The notes under the pieces are model-generated. The model was not told where the DNA came from. It saw only the letters and a list, made by a program, of their open reading frames with translations, and searched no databases. From the NCBI RefSeq assembly GCF_019443745.1, contig NZ_CP050948.1, positions 3,910,001 through 3,974,000 of the forward strand: a stretch of 64,000 nt of DNA, read 5' to 3'. Source of the stretch: Iamia sp. SCSIO 61187. GTDB lineage: Bacteria; Actinomycetota; Acidimicrobiia; Acidimicrobiales; Iamiaceae. Both the position numbers and the translations under genes were made by a program. Of this stretch, positions 35,146-43,990 are shown piece by piece (position 1 is the first letter of the stretch; every line of letters starts with the position of its first letter).

Positions 35146-36342
35146 ATGGCCCACCAGGAAGTCGACCGGCTGCCCGCACTGCTCGAGGCGGCGCTGGAGC
35201 TCGCCGGCGAGCACGACCTCCCGCGCATCCTCGAGCGCCTCGTCGAATGTGCTGCCGACGTGGCCGGCGCGAGGTACGCCGCCTTGGGCGTCTACGACCG
35301 CGCGGGGCACATCGAGCAGTTCGTCCACCACGGGATGGACGACGAGACAGTCGTCCGCATCGGACGGCTGCCCCAGGGCAAGGGTCTCCTCGGTGACGTC
35401 ATCGCCGCAGACGGCCCGATCCGGCTCGTGGACCTCGGAGCGGACCCGCGGTCCTGCGGGCTGCCCGCGGCACACCCCCCCATGCGTTCGTTCCTCGGGG
35501 TGCCGGTCCGGGTGGCGGGCCGCCGGTTCGGGAACCTCTACCTGACCGAGAAGCGAGGAACCGACTCGTTCGACGACGAGGACGAACGGCTGGTCGCCAC
35601 ACTGGCCGCGTTCGCAGCGGCGGCCATCGAGGCAGCGATGCTGGTCGATGCCGAGCGGGAGCTAGCGCTCGTCCAGGCCCGGTCGCAGGCCCAGACGGAC
35701 CTGCTCGGTCAGGTCATAGCGGCCCAAGAAGCCGAGCGCGCCCGCGTCGCACGCGACCTCCACGACCAGGTCGGGCAATCTCTGACCTCCGTACTCCTCG
35801 GGCTCCGGCTGGTCGACGGCTCCCTCTCCGGCGAACCGTGCGACGTGGCCGACGCCCGACTCCACACCGACGAAGTGCGAGGTCTCGTCGCCCAGGCTCT
35901 CGACGAGGTGCGTCAGCTCGCCTTCGATCTCCGGCCCACGGTCCTCGACGACGTCGGGCTGCCGGCGGCGGTCCGCCGGCTCGCCACCGAGGTCTCCGGC
36001 CGGTTCGACCTGCCGATCCGGGTGCAGATCGCTGCCGATGGGGACGAGGCCGAGCTCAGATCGGAGATCGAGACGGTCGTCTACCGAGTCGTGCAGGAGA
36101 GCCTGACCAACGTGGTGCGCCACGCACGGGCCAGTCGCGCGACCGTCGAGGTGTCGATCGAGCCAGACCACGTCCGGGCCGTCATCATCGACGACGGCGT
36201 GGGCTTCGCCGTCGACGACGGGGTGCTGCGCTCACTGGGCCTGGCCGGGATGCGGGAACGTGCGCTGCTCGTCGACGGCAACCTGCAGATCACCTCAGCT
36301 CCGGGCGCAGGGACGTCGATCGTGGTGAAGGTGCCCCGTTGA
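35146..36342 (+). CDS. GAF-domain sensor histidine kinase (DevS/DosS-like), copy 2
   Basis: Soluble sensor kinase of 398 residues, paralogous to the kinase at 18681-19856. The GAF domain has RYAALGVYDRAG, QGKGLLGDVIA, HPPMRSFLGVPV and FGNLYLTEKRG. The HisKA_3 helix has RVARDLHDQVGQSLTSVLLG and the HATPase_c domain has ESLTNVVRHA and DDGVGFA. It overlaps the response regulator gene by four bases. Oxygen or redox sensing is inferred from the DevS family. Confidence 0.92.
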   Translation: MAHQEVDRLPALLEAALELAGEHDLPRILERLVECAADVAGARYAALGVYDRAGHIEQFVHHGMDDETVVRIGRLPQGKGLLGDVIAADGPIRLVDLGADPRSCGLPAAHPPMRSFLGVPVRVAGRRFGNLYLTEKRGTDSFDDEDERLVATLAAFAAAAIEAAMLVDAERELALVQARSQAQTDLLGQVIAAQEAERARVARDLHDQVGQSLTSVLLGLRLVDGSLSGEPCDVADARLHTDEVRGLVAQALDEVRQLAFDLRPTVLDDVGLPAAVRRLATEVSGRFDLPIRVQIAADGDEAELRSEIETVVYRVVQESLTNVVRHARASRATVEVSIEPDHVRAVIIDDGVGFAVDDGVLRSLGLAGMRERALLVDGNLQITSAPGAGTSIVVKVPR

Positions 36343-37001
36343 GCGAGCCGACCCGGGTCGCACTGTGCGACGACCATGCGGTCGTGCGGAGCGGGCTGCG
36401 CCGCATCGTCGACGACGAGCCGGGCTTCGACGTCGTCGGCGAGGCCGGGTCGGCGGCAGAGGCGGTCGAGCTGGCCCGGGCGGAGCGACCCGATGTGTTC
36501 GTCATGGATCTCGGATTGCCCGGCACGAACGGCATCGAGGCGACGCGACAGGTACTCGTCGTCAGTCCGGCGACGGCGGTGCTGGTTCTGACCGTCCACG
36601 ACGACGTCGCGTACCTGCGCAAGGCGTTCGACGCCGGAGCGCGCGGGTACCTCGTCAAGGACGCCGCCGACATCGAGCTGGTGCAGGCCATCAGCCAGGT
36701 CGCCCGCGGAGAGGAATACGTCCACCCGCGGCTGGGCGCTGCGCTGCTCGGCGCCGAGGCCACAGCCCGCATCGCCGGACCGGGCGGCGAGCTGTCCGGG
36801 CGGGAGGTCGAGGTGCTCCGCCTCGTCGCCCTCGGCAACACCAACGCCGAGATCGCCGCGGAGCTCTACGTGTCGGTCCGAACCGTCGAGTCCCACCGGG
36901 CGCACGTGCAGCAGAAGCTCGCCCTCAAGACCCGTGCGGATCTCGTCCGCTACGCGAGGGACCATGGGGTTCTCGAAGGCTTGCCCGACGCCGACGGGTA
37001 G
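36339..37001 (+). CDS. NarL/DevR-family response regulator, copy 2
   Basis: A 220-residue regulator. The best start is TTG 36339, overlapping the kinase stop; no ATG or GTG fits before the first conserved strand (RVALCDDHAVVRSGLRRI). Phospho-acceptor Asp is about 57 (VFVMDLGLPG), with the Lys in GYLVKDAAD. The C-terminal LuxR HTH has LSGREVEVLRLVALGNTNAE and YVSVRTVESHRAHVQQKL. It is very similar to copy 1 at 18.0 kb, so the two systems may cross-talk or share targets. Confidence 0.92.
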   Translation: MSEPTRVALCDDHAVVRSGLRRIVDDEPGFDVVGEAGSAAEAVELARAERPDVFVMDLGLPGTNGIEATRQVLVVSPATAVLVLTVHDDVAYLRKAFDAGARGYLVKDAADIELVQAISQVARGEEYVHPRLGAALLGAEATARIAGPGGELSGREVEVLRLVALGNTNAEIAAELYVSVRTVESHRAHVQQKLALKTRADLVRYARDHGVLEGLPDADG

Positions 37002-37178
37002 CCGCGGGACCCCGCCGTCCGCTCTGCGCCATCAACCCTCGAGTGGATCAGCGGCCCGTCCGGATGACGCCGAGATCCGATGGTTCCATGGCGGGCGAGC
37101 GCCCACGACCGACGATGTCGGCGGGAACGGCCGGCCGTCGCGCCACCGGCGCGTCGACACATCCGCTTCGTGGAACCA

Positions 37179-38627
37179 TCAGCCGGGGAGCAGGTTGATC
37201 CCATCGAATGCTCGGAAGAACGGCTCTGCGCCGAGGCCGACGAGCACCACGGCCCCGCCGGTGACGACGGCGGCGAGCCCAGCAGCGCGGCTGAGGACCG
37301 GGACCGGACCCGACGGTGCGTCGAAGTACATCGGGGCAAGCACGCGGACGTAGTACGCGATGGACACCACCGTGTTGAGGGCTCCCAGGACCGCGAGCCA
37401 GCCGTAGCCCGCGTCGATGGAGGCCGCGAACAAGCTCAGCTTGGCGGCGAAGCCAGCGAGTGGGGGCACGCCGATGAACGAGAGAAGCGTGATGGTCAGC
37501 GTGGCGGCCAGGAGCGGACGGGCACGTGCCAGACCTGCGTATGCGACACGGTCTGTGCGCCCCCGGAGCTGTACGACGACGCCGAAGGCAGCGACGTTGG
37601 CGAGCACGTAGGCGAGGAGGAAGTACAGCAGCGACGACAGGGCGAGCTCGCTGCGCTCCACAGCGACGATGGCGAGCAGTCCGTAGCCGGTCTGGGAGAC
37701 CGATGACCAGCCCAGCAGGCGGCGCACGTCGTCCTGCCACAGCGCGGCCAGGTTGCCAAGCGTCATCGTGGCGGCGGCGATGACGGCGACGAGGGGTCGC
37801 CACCCGAGCCCGTCCGGTGGCAGGACCAGCACCAGGCGTGCGAGGAACAGGAACGCCCCGACCTTGGGCACGGACGACACCAAGGCCGCGACAGGTGCCG
37901 GCGCACCTTCGGCGACGTCGGGCATCCACGCGTGTGCGGGCACGGCGCCGAGCTTGAACGCCACGGCGACGATCACCAGGGCGGCGGCGACGGCCAAGCC
38001 TGGTCCGCTCTCCGAGACAAGGCCCGTGCGCAGGCCGGTCAACGTCGTGGTCCCGCCGAGCCCGAAGAGGTAGGCGACGCCGATCAGCATGCTGGCGCTG
38101 GTGAGGGCGCCCAGCAGGAAGTACTTGATGCCCGCCTCGGCGGAGGTGCGGGACAACCGGTGGTAGGCGGTGAGGACGTAGCCCGTGGCCGACGACAGCA
38201 GCATCGAGGTGACGAACTGCTTGAGGTCCGTCGCGCCGGCAAGGAGCACGGCACCGAGGGAGGAGAACAGCAGCAAGGAGTAGTACTCGCCGCTGCGAGG
38301 ATCGCCGCGGAACCAGGGCAAAGAGAGCGCGATCACGGCAGCGGTCGCGACCAGGACTATCAGCTTGGCCCAGACGGCCGGCAGGTCGCGGGCGTAGGTC
38401 TCTGCGAACGTGTATGCCTCGGGCCCGTCCAGCATCGGGATGGTGGTCGCTGCGGCGACGGCGACAGTGAGGAGCGCCAGGACGGCTGCGCCGCTCTGGA
38501 GGCGTCGGGGCGCGGCAAGGGCGTAGAGCAGGACGATGACGCCGCCGACGACGAGGACCAGCTCGGGGATGACATCGCCCAGCATGGAGCCCATGTCCAT
38601 CGCTGCGGAGCCACTGGTGTCGTCCAC
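37179..38627 (-). CDS. nuoN: Complex-I-like antiporter subunit NuoN
   Basis: Proton-channel membrane subunit of 482 residues with about 14 helices. Hallmarks are LLLFSSLGAVLLAGA, EAGIKYFLLGALTSASML, LGAVPAHAWMPDVAEGAP and DDVRRLLGWSSVSQTGYGL. It is the last gene of the leftward complex-I-like operon and starts with a Met-rich leader (MDMGSM). No frameshifts are seen. Length is normal for NuoN. Confidence 0.93.
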   Translation of the reverse strand: MDDTSGSAAMDMGSMLGDVIPELVLVVGGVIVLLYALAAPRRLQSGAAVLALLTVAVAAATTIPMLDGPEAYTFAETYARDLPAVWAKLIVLVATAAVIALSLPWFRGDPRSGEYYSLLLFSSLGAVLLAGATDLKQFVTSMLLSSATGYVLTAYHRLSRTSAEAGIKYFLLGALTSASMLIGVAYLFGLGGTTTLTGLRTGLVSESGPGLAVAAALVIVAVAFKLGAVPAHAWMPDVAEGAPAPVAALVSSVPKVGAFLFLARLVLVLPPDGLGWRPLVAVIAAATMTLGNLAALWQDDVRRLLGWSSVSQTGYGLLAIVAVERSELALSSLLYFLLAYVLANVAAFGVVVQLRGRTDRVAYAGLARARPLLAATLTITLLSFIGVPPLAGFAAKLSLFAASIDAGYGWLAVLGALNTVVSIAYYVRVLAPMYFDAPSGPVPVLSRAAGLAAVVTGGAVVLVGLGAEPFFRAFDGINLLPG

Positions 38628-38646
38628 CGTCGCCGACCTTCGTGCG

Positions 38647-40161
38647 CTATCGGCCGACGAAGGGGCTGGCGAAGGTGTCGATCACGTCGAGCAGCAGTGC
38701 CGGAGCGACGCCGATGCCGATGATGAGGACGACGAGCGTGCCGAGGGTCAACCGTTCGACCCATCCCAGGTCCGGCCATGCCGTCCACCGATCCGGGAGG
38801 GGACCGAGGAACACCTGCTGAAGCATGCGCAGGAAGAGTGCAGCGGTGATGACGATGCCGAGCAGCCCGATGCCTGCGAGCCACGGGTAGACGGCGAGGG
38901 CACCGGCGAACACCTGGAACTCGGCGACGAATCCGGCGAGACCCGGCAGGCCGAGGCTGGCGAAGACCGCAACAACGGTAATCCCGGTGAGTGCGGGTGC
39001 TCGCCCGGCGAGGCCGCCGTACTCCTCCATCTCGTAGGTCTTCCCTCGGGTGAGGATCGATCCGCTGACGAGGAACAGCGCGCCGGTGATGAGGCCATGG
39101 GCCACCATCTCCAGCGTGGCGCCGGTCAGGGCCAGCGCTTGGGCGCCTTCTTGACCGGCGATGCTGGCGCCGGCAGCCGATAGCCCCAGCATCACGTAGC
39201 CCATGTGGTTGACGCTGGTGTAGGCGATGAGCCGCTTGAGGTTCGTCTGGGCCATGGCCACGAGCGAGCCGTAGACGATGGAGACGACGGCGAGGACGCC
39301 GATCGGGAACGCGAAGCGGGCGAACGTTTCCGGTTGCATCGACATGAGGACGCGCACGAAGCCGTACGTGCCCATCTTGAGCAGAACGCCTGCGAGGACG
39401 GCTGATGCGGGGCCGGGGGCGTCGACGTGGGCGGGAGGGAGCCAGGTGTGGAAGGGCACGATCGGTGTCTTGACCCCGAAACCGACGAAGAACCCGAGGA
39501 AGACGAGCGTGGCGTAGACGCCGCCTGCGGGAAGAGGCTGCTGGCGGATGATCTCTGCCATGTCGAACGTCCGTGGTTCGGTGGCGAGGTACAGACCGAG
39601 GATGGCGAGCAGGAGAGCCAGCGAACCGGCGAAGGTGTAGACGAAGAACTTCAGCGCCGAGCGTTGGGCGTCGCCGTGCCCCCATGCGCCGATCAGGAAG
39701 TAGATGCCCACGAGGCTCAGGTCCCAGAACACGAAGAAGAGGAAGAGGTCCAGCGACAGGAACAGGCCGACCGAGACGCCCTCGAGGAAGAGCATGAGCG
39801 CGTAGTAGGGCCCTGGCCGACCGCGCAGATCGACCGGGTACGCGATCGCAACGGCGAACACGAGCGCGGTCATGAGGGCGAGCGGGAGCGACAGCCCGTC
39901 CACGCCGACCCGATAGCCGACACCGAGCGTTGGGATCCACTCGCTCGACTCGACGAGCTCGAAGCGGTCGCCGCCGTCAAACCGGGCCCAGGCCCCGAGG
40001 AGGATGACCAATGGCACGACGCCGACCACACTGGCGATCAGACGGAGCCGGGATGCCCATGGGTCGTCGGCTGCTGGTCCCACATCGGATCGCAGGCGCC
40101 GAGGGAGGAGGGCGAACACGGCGGCGGCAGCGATCGGCAGGAAGATGGCGATGGTCAGCAC
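38647..40161 (-). CDS. nuoM: Complex-I-like antiporter subunit NuoM
   Basis: Membrane subunit of 504 residues. I chose GTG 40161 (VLTIAIFLPIAAAAVFALLP) because this is the first helix of NuoM; the open frame upstream is only chance coding. It has KTPIVPFHTWLPPAHVDAPG, the conserved NuoM channel motif, then VLAGVLLKMGTYGFVR and AYTSVNHMGYVMLG. About 14 helices are present. It lies 28 bases downstream of nuoL and 19 bases upstream of nuoN. Confidence 0.93.
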   Translation of the reverse strand: MLTIAIFLPIAAAAVFALLPRRLRSDVGPAADDPWASRLRLIASVVGVVPLVILLGAWARFDGGDRFELVESSEWIPTLGVGYRVGVDGLSLPLALMTALVFAVAIAYPVDLRGRPGPYYALMLFLEGVSVGLFLSLDLFLFFVFWDLSLVGIYFLIGAWGHGDAQRSALKFFVYTFAGSLALLLAILGLYLATEPRTFDMAEIIRQQPLPAGGVYATLVFLGFFVGFGVKTPIVPFHTWLPPAHVDAPGPASAVLAGVLLKMGTYGFVRVLMSMQPETFARFAFPIGVLAVVSIVYGSLVAMAQTNLKRLIAYTSVNHMGYVMLGLSAAGASIAGQEGAQALALTGATLEMVAHGLITGALFLVSGSILTRGKTYEMEEYGGLAGRAPALTGITVVAVFASLGLPGLAGFVAEFQVFAGALAVYPWLAGIGLLGIVITAALFLRMLQQVFLGPLPDRWTAWPDLGWVERLTLGTLVVLIIGIGVAPALLLDVIDTFASPFVGR

Positions 40162-40189
40162 AAGAGCTCCATGAGCGTCGGCGTCGGAA

Positions 40190-42193
40190 TCAGCTCGACA
40201 GGGCCAGAAGGAGTACGGCGGCGACGACGACGCCCACCGCAACGAGGGCGTAGTAGTGGTGCGCTTGGCCGGTCTGCAGCTTGCGGCTTGCATGCCCACC
40301 GACACCGACGAGCCATGCAGAACCCTCGACCGCCCCGTCGACGACGCGGTCGTCGGCGACACCGGAAGCATGGGCGCCCTTGAGGGTGAGGGCCGCCAGC
40401 GCCCGGACGGCACCATCGACCGATTGCTCGTCTGCCCTGCGGGTCCCCCGGGCCCCGAGGCCCACCGCTCCGGCCAGGCCGCGCACGAAGGCGTCGAGGC
40501 TCCACTCGGCGCGTCCCCAGGCCAGCCGCGACAGCGTGCGGGTCAGCCGCTCGGCGCCACGCACCCCGGCGTCCACGACCCGGTCGTCGAAGCGGGCGAG
40601 CCCGCGGGACAGTGCCAACGTCGGGTCGACGACGGCCACCCGGCTCAGCCGGGCCAGGCCGTACCAGTCGGCCACCACCGCCAGGGTTCCCTTCGGTGTT
40701 GATGCGTGCAGGCGACCGGTTCGCCACGCCCAGAGCACGCCGGAGACGACGGCGGCGGTGAGGCCGAGCGTCACCCCCAGCTCCCACAGGGGGGCCTCGT
40801 ACAGTTCACCGCCCGTCGCCCGCTCCAGGACCTCGCCGCTGCCCGGAAGCCACAAAACGGAGAGAGCAACGGTGATGGCGGCGAGGACGCCGAGCGACCA
40901 GCATTCCGCCGGCGTCGGTTGCGCGTCGACGCGGCGACCAATGGCGTCGTCGGCGGGACCTCGCCCGAAGGCCAGGAGCTGGAACCGGAAGGCGTACGCG
41001 ACGCTCAGGGCGCCGGCGACGAGCACTCCGAGGAGGAGCCACGTGCTGCGGTGCGCTGCGGCCGCGCCGATCTCCTGCTTCGCCCAAGCCGCGCCGAGCG
41101 GCGGGATGGCGGCGAGGGCGGCGGCACCCACGAGCGACAGTCCAGCGACGCGCGGCAGCGCCCGGCCGAGCCGCATTCCGCCCAGGTCGCCGCTGCCTGC
41201 CGCGTGGATCGCCACGCCGGCGGCGAGGAACAGCAACGACTTGAACGCTGCATGGGTGACGAGCTGGGCGCCGGCGGCGACGGTCGAACCGGCGCCGATC
41301 GCTACGAACATCAACCCGTACTGCGCCGACGTCGAGGCGGCGAGGACCCACTTCGCCTGCGACTGCAGCACTGCGATGACGCCACCGGCCAGGGCGGTCG
41401 CCAAGCCGACGCCGGCGACGGCGGGCAGGAACCATCCCGTCGGCTCCAGTGCCGGCGCCAGGCGGATGAGGAGGTAGGCGCCTGCCGAGACCAGTGTGGC
41501 CGAGTGCAGCAGCGCCGACACCGGGGTTGGGCCCGCCATGGCCGCGAACAACCAGGGGGAGAAGGGGAGCTGCGCTGACTTGGCGACGACGGCGAGGAGC
41601 AGGCCTGCGGCCAAGGCGTGCCGGCGACCGCCGTCGACGGCTGCGAGGTCGTCGTATCCCAGCGCGCCCGTCGCCGCGAACGTCATGCCTGCGGCCACGT
41701 AGAGGCCGAGGTCGCCAATGCGGGTAGTGATGAACGCCTGTGCCGCGGCGGCGCCGTTGGACCGATCCCGCCAGCTGTGTCCGATGAGCGCCCATGAGAA
41801 GGCGCCGATCAGCTCCCACGCGAGCAACAGAACGAGCAGGTCGGTCGCCACGACGAGGATTTCCATGGCGGCGACGAACGCCAGCAGGAGGGCGAGCAGT
41901 CGGGTCCGCCCCTCCTCCACCGTGGCGGCGGCGTAGGCCAGCACGGGTGCCGCCACGACGGGGATGAGGACCACCATGATCCGGGCGAAGCCGTTGACTG
42001 CGACGCACAGCTCGAGGGTGTGGCTCCAGCGCCATGCCAGCTCGGGTTCAGCCCAAGCCGCCATCACGGCGACGGCGATGGTCGCAACCGCCGAGCCGAC
42101 CGCAACGACACCCACGGCGCGGGAGCGCCGCCGCAGCCCCAGGACCGACGCGGACCCGAGAGCGGGGAGGAGCAGGAGGAGCGCGACCGTCAT
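40190..42193 (-). CDS. nuoL: Complex-I-like antiporter subunit NuoL
   Basis: Membrane subunit of 667 residues. It has LLLAWELIGAFSWALIGHSW, ITTRIGDLGLYVAAG, VVAKSAQLPFSPWLFAAMAG and PTPVSALLHSATLVSAGAYL, all NuoL/Mrp antiporter hallmarks. The long C-terminus (HASGVADDRVVDGAVEG, then a final helix) fits the lateral helix of NuoL. It overlaps nuoK by four bases. Confidence 0.93.
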   Translation of the reverse strand: MTVALLLLLPALGSASVLGLRRRSRAVGVVAVGSAVATIAVAVMAAWAEPELAWRWSHTLELCVAVNGFARIMVVLIPVVAAPVLAYAAATVEEGRTRLLALLLAFVAAMEILVVATDLLVLLLAWELIGAFSWALIGHSWRDRSNGAAAAQAFITTRIGDLGLYVAAGMTFAATGALGYDDLAAVDGGRRHALAAGLLLAVVAKSAQLPFSPWLFAAMAGPTPVSALLHSATLVSAGAYLLIRLAPALEPTGWFLPAVAGVGLATALAGGVIAVLQSQAKWVLAASTSAQYGLMFVAIGAGSTVAAGAQLVTHAAFKSLLFLAAGVAIHAAGSGDLGGMRLGRALPRVAGLSLVGAAALAAIPPLGAAWAKQEIGAAAAHRSTWLLLGVLVAGALSVAYAFRFQLLAFGRGPADDAIGRRVDAQPTPAECWSLGVLAAITVALSVLWLPGSGEVLERATGGELYEAPLWELGVTLGLTAAVVSGVLWAWRTGRLHASTPKGTLAVVADWYGLARLSRVAVVDPTLALSRGLARFDDRVVDAGVRGAERLTRTLSRLAWGRAEWSLDAFVRGLAGAVGLGARGTRRADEQSVDGAVRALAALTLKGAHASGVADDRVVDGAVEGSAWLVGVGGHASRKLQTGQAHHYYALVAVGVVVAAVLLLALSS

Positions 42194-42495
42194 CCCTTGA
42201 GCTTCCGCAGCTTCTCGGTGATGTCGGCCCGGCGCACCCGGTACACGTTGGTGATGAGGGCGAACCCGAGTGCCATCTCGATCGCCATCACGGTCATGAA
42301 CACGATCGCCAGCATCTGTCCTTGGGGATTGCCCCCGGTGCTGAGTGCCCAGAGCGCGATGAGCGCGAGCAGGGCACCGTTGATCATGAGCTCGAGGCCC
42401 ATCATCAACATGACGAAGGACTGCTGACTGATCGCCCCGTAGAGGCCGATCGCGAACAACGCCGCTGCGACGACGAGCAGGGCCTCGAGGGTCAC
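42190..42495 (-). CDS. nuoK: Complex-I-like subunit NuoK
   Basis: A 101-residue three-helix membrane protein. The conserved membrane glutamates are visible in MMGLELMINGALL (about 35) and MTVMAIEMALGFAL (about 72). It overlaps nuoJ and nuoL by four bases on each side. Length and helix spacing are normal for NuoK. Confidence 0.95.
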   Translation of the reverse strand: MTLEALLVVAAALFAIGLYGAISQQSFVMLMMGLELMINGALLALIALWALSTGGNPQGQMLAIVFMTVMAIEMALGFALITNVYRVRRADITEKLRKLKG

Positions 42496-43061
42496 GGCGA
42501 CTCCAGCTCCTCGATCTCCAGCGCCGGCTCCCGTGACCCCTCGTCGGCCGTCCCGAACCGACCGTTGCGGCTGGCCAGCGCGATCGCGCCGATCATCGTG
42601 GCCAGCAGGGCGACGCCGGCGGTCTGGAACACCAGCATCGAGTCGCCGAGGAGCTCGAAGCCGAGCTCGGTGGTGGCGTCGACCGAGGCGTCGACCTGCT
42701 GGTCGGGGAAGTCGACCGTAAGGCCGACCACGGAGAGGCCGGCGAACGACACGATGCCGGCGGCCACGGCGAAGCGGTGCTGGTGCACCATGAACATCGG
42801 GTTCAAGCCGGCCGGGTTCATCATGTACATGACCATGACGACAGCCATGATCAGCATCTCGCCGGCCATCATCAGGATCAGCACCACGCCGAGGAACTCG
42901 GCTGCCAGCATCACCAGGATGGCGCCCACCCCGACGAAGGAGGCCAGCAGCCAGAACGCGGCGCGGACCATGGAGTCAGTCCGGAAGACCAGGTACCCGG
43001 TGACCACACTTCCGGCGGCGAAGCACCAGAACAGCACGTCCACAACCAGCGACCGGTTCAC
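42492..43061 (-). CDS. nuoJ: Complex-I-like subunit NuoJ
   Basis: Membrane subunit of 189 residues from GTG 43061, which overlaps the nuoH stop (GTGA). It has five helices, with FVGVGAILVMLAAEFLGVV and VLILMMAGEMLIMAVVMVM in the NuoJ core. The C-terminal tail is acidic. No Shine-Dalgarno sequence is obvious, consistent with translational coupling to nuoH. Confidence 0.9.
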   Translation of the reverse strand: MNRSLVVDVLFWCFAAGSVVTGYLVFRTDSMVRAAFWLLASFVGVGAILVMLAAEFLGVVLILMMAGEMLIMAVVMVMYMMNPAGLNPMFMVHQHRFAVAAGIVSFAGLSVVGLTVDFPDQQVDASVDATTELGFELLGDSMLVFQTAGVALLATMIGAIALASRNGRFGTADEGSREPALEIEELESP

Positions 43062-43990
43062 AGGAGGAGCGCTCCGCTCACGAAGATGTTGACCAGCGCC
43101 AGCGGGATGAGCACGGTCCAGCAGGCGACGACGAACGGCTCGATGCGGACGCGTGCCACGAGATGCCGGCTGCCGACGATCATGACGAGCAGAAGCAGCG
43201 TCTTGAGTGCCATCCATACCGACCCAGGAAGCAGCGGACCCCACCAGCCGCCGAGGAACGCGGCTGCTCCCATCGAGGCGATGGCGAAGAGCATGGCGGC
43301 CCGGGCCAGCTCCCAGGCGAGGCGGTCGGTGCCCGCGTCCTCCGCCGACGTGCCGCCGACGAGGTCGGCGCCGTCGGGCAAGTTCAACGGGCCCCAGAAG
43401 CTCACCCCGACACCGACCATCAGGTAGATCGGCAGCCCCAGCGGCTGCCGCACTACGTTCCACAGGTCGCCTTGAGCCTCCACGATGTCCATCACCGCCA
43501 GTGACTCAGCCGGGAGCGCGGTGGCCAGCATGGCCAGGAGGAACGGGATCTGGAGAGACAGTGCCTGGGCGCCGTAGCGATAGGCGCCGATCAGGGGGAA
43601 CAGCGCGTTCGGTGACCACCCGTGGAGGAACACGGCGATCATCACGAACGCGATGGCGGCGGCGAACACGACGAACCCGGTGCTCGGGTCGGCGACGGCC
43701 GCGCCGCGAGCGATCGGGACGACGGCGAGTGCGGTTGCGGCGAGCCCACCGAGGAGCGCCGGTGCGAGCGCCCATCCGGGCGCATCTGCGCGTTCGGTAC
43801 GGCGTCGTCGTTGCGTGAGGAGCAGCGCTACCGTCCGGAGCGGGTCCAGGGCCACGTCACTGCCGACGCGCCCTACACCGGCGGCCGCTCTCCCGGCCGC
43901 CCTGTCGATCACCGCGACGGCGTACACGCCGATCGCCATGGCGACGGCTACCGAGAACACTGCCGCACCGGGTTCCAGGTAGGCCCTCAC
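43058..43990 (-). CDS. nuoH: Complex-I-like subunit NuoH, diverged in the quinone-facing loops
   Basis: Membrane subunit of 310 residues with about eight helices, starting at GTG 43990, which overlaps the upstream stop. LFPLIGAYRYGAQALSLQIP and SFWGPLNLPDGADLVGG are clear NuoH landmarks. The first cytosolic loop, normally with GPNRVGP, reads GVGRVGSDVALDPLRTV. The acidic loop after TM5, normally rich in Glu, reads GTSAEDAGTDRLAWELA. These are residues that line the quinone chamber in ordinary complex I, so quinone chemistry is doubtful. Confidence 0.88.
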   Translation of the reverse strand: MRAYLEPGAAVFSVAVAMAIGVYAVAVIDRAAGRAAAGVGRVGSDVALDPLRTVALLLTQRRRRTERADAPGWALAPALLGGLAATALAVVPIARGAAVADPSTGFVVFAAAIAFVMIAVFLHGWSPNALFPLIGAYRYGAQALSLQIPFLLAMLATALPAESLAVMDIVEAQGDLWNVVRQPLGLPIYLMVGVGVSFWGPLNLPDGADLVGGTSAEDAGTDRLAWELARAAMLFAIASMGAAAFLGGWWGPLLPGSVWMALKTLLLLVMIVGSRHLVARVRIEPFVVACWTVLIPLALVNIFVSGALLL

